A DNA stretch of 32,460 nucleotides from Hyphomicrobiaceae bacterium (lineage in GTDB: Bacteria > Pseudomonadota > Alphaproteobacteria > Rhizobiales > Methyloligellaceae), in assembly GCA_028066055.1 (NCBI GenBank), contig JALCBY010000005.1, positions 1-32,460 on the forward strand. The letters run 5' to 3'. The translations under genes were made by a program, and so were the position numbers. The notes beneath the pieces are model-generated. The model made no database searches and was not told the DNA's origin. It saw only the letters and a program-made list of their open reading frames with translations. Shown piece by piece: positions 32,254 through 32,460 of the stretch. Position 1 is the first letter of the stretch. Every line of letters starts with the position of its first letter.

Positions 32254-32460
32254 ATGAGCGCGCCCATCGCTGCCGGGAAAGGTAGTGGGCCGGCACAAAA
32301 CCAACCTGGCGGAGATAGTCCGGACAGGCTGAGCAACTGGCACGTTCTGGCCATTGCCGTACCGATCATTCTTTCAAACGTCACCACACCGCTGATCGGC
32401 CTCGTCGACACGGCCGTCCTCGGGCAACTTGGAGATCCCCACTATATCGGCGGCGTTGCC
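32254..32460 (+). CDS. MATE family efflux transporter, N-terminal part
   Basis: Only the first 69 codons lie in the window; the gene runs off its right end. The start is the ATG at 32254 (a GTG lies just before it). After a polar leader of about 25 residues (MSAPIAAGKGSGPAQ...), the sequence NWHVLAIAVPIILSNVTTPLIGLVDTAVLGQLGDPHYIGGVA matches the first membrane helix and loop of the DinF-like MATE branch, where PLIGLVDTAVLGQLG is highly typical. MATE proteins expel drugs and other cations in exchange for sodium or protons. The rest of the protein, including its ion-binding residues, cannot be judged. It starts 25 bp after the DUF6460 stop. Confidence 0.88.
   Translation, partial: MSAPIAAGKGSGPAQNQPGGDSPDRLSNWHVLAIAVPIILSNVTTPLIGLVDTAVLGQLGDPHYIGGVA

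Overview
The window is about 60% GC, chromosomal and densely coded, and looks like an alphaproteobacterium of the order Hyphomicrobiales (Rhizobiales). The strongest sign is the minus-strand order murA, DUF2948, hisD, UPF0262, low-molecular-weight phosphatase, infA, maf, yacG, tRNA-Phe, which I know as a conserved rhizobial arrangement. A PodJ-like polar protein, a TIGR02186 gene beside a TauE/SafE permease, and a DUF6460 protein agree with this. The genus cannot be read from the sequence. I see no transposase, integrase, phage gene, CRISPR array or origin.

Layout. 1-6.0 kb: tRNA-Phe(GAA) with a good sigma70-type promoter, then the housekeeping run above, all on the minus strand, with a small basic protein upstream of murA. 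6.0-8.0 kb: a two-gene minus-strand unit of a secreted FecR-domain protein and a TPR plus outer-membrane beta-barrel protein, joined by a TGATG stop/start. 8.3-8.9 kb: tRNA-Thr(GGT) and an ICMT/PEMT-like membrane methyltransferase. 9.0-14.6 kb: a 939-residue BarA-type hybrid histidine kinase, divergent from a TadG-like pilus-associated protein and a REC-EAL c-di-GMP phosphodiesterase; the shared 200-bp promoter region holds two inverted repeats and a CtrA-like motif. 14.6-15.0 kb: mscL. 15.3-22.0 kb: a symporter-domain hybrid kinase of the CrbS/MxtR type, its LuxR-type regulator on the opposite strand, and a DUF4212/sodium:solute symporter pair, with prolyl aminopeptidase overlapping the symporter end. 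22.9-26.6 kb: YjbQ and a 983-residue PodJ-like protein. 26.8-28.6 kb: TauE/SafE permease and TIGR02186 protein, translationally coupled. 28.6-31.9 kb: the PdeM phosphoesterase and the Lhr-like helicase of the ligase-associated DNA repair set. 31.9-32.5 kb: a DUF6460 membrane protein and the start of a MATE efflux transporter cut by the window end.

Working together. Three themes stand out beside housekeeping. First, surface and polar development: PodJ-like, TadG-like, REC-EAL, hybrid kinase and possible CtrA motifs. Second, carboxylate sensing and uptake: the CrbS/CrbR-type pair and the divergent symporter. Third, envelope export: FecR plus beta-barrel, and TauE/SafE plus TIGR02186. The most promising leads for something undescribed are the FecR/beta-barrel pair, which has a Slam-like architecture, and the divergent symporter, which lacks the usual TM8 Ser-Thr sodium-site residues but keeps an EF-hand-like loop. 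Most genes belong to known families, so I do not claim a fully novel system.
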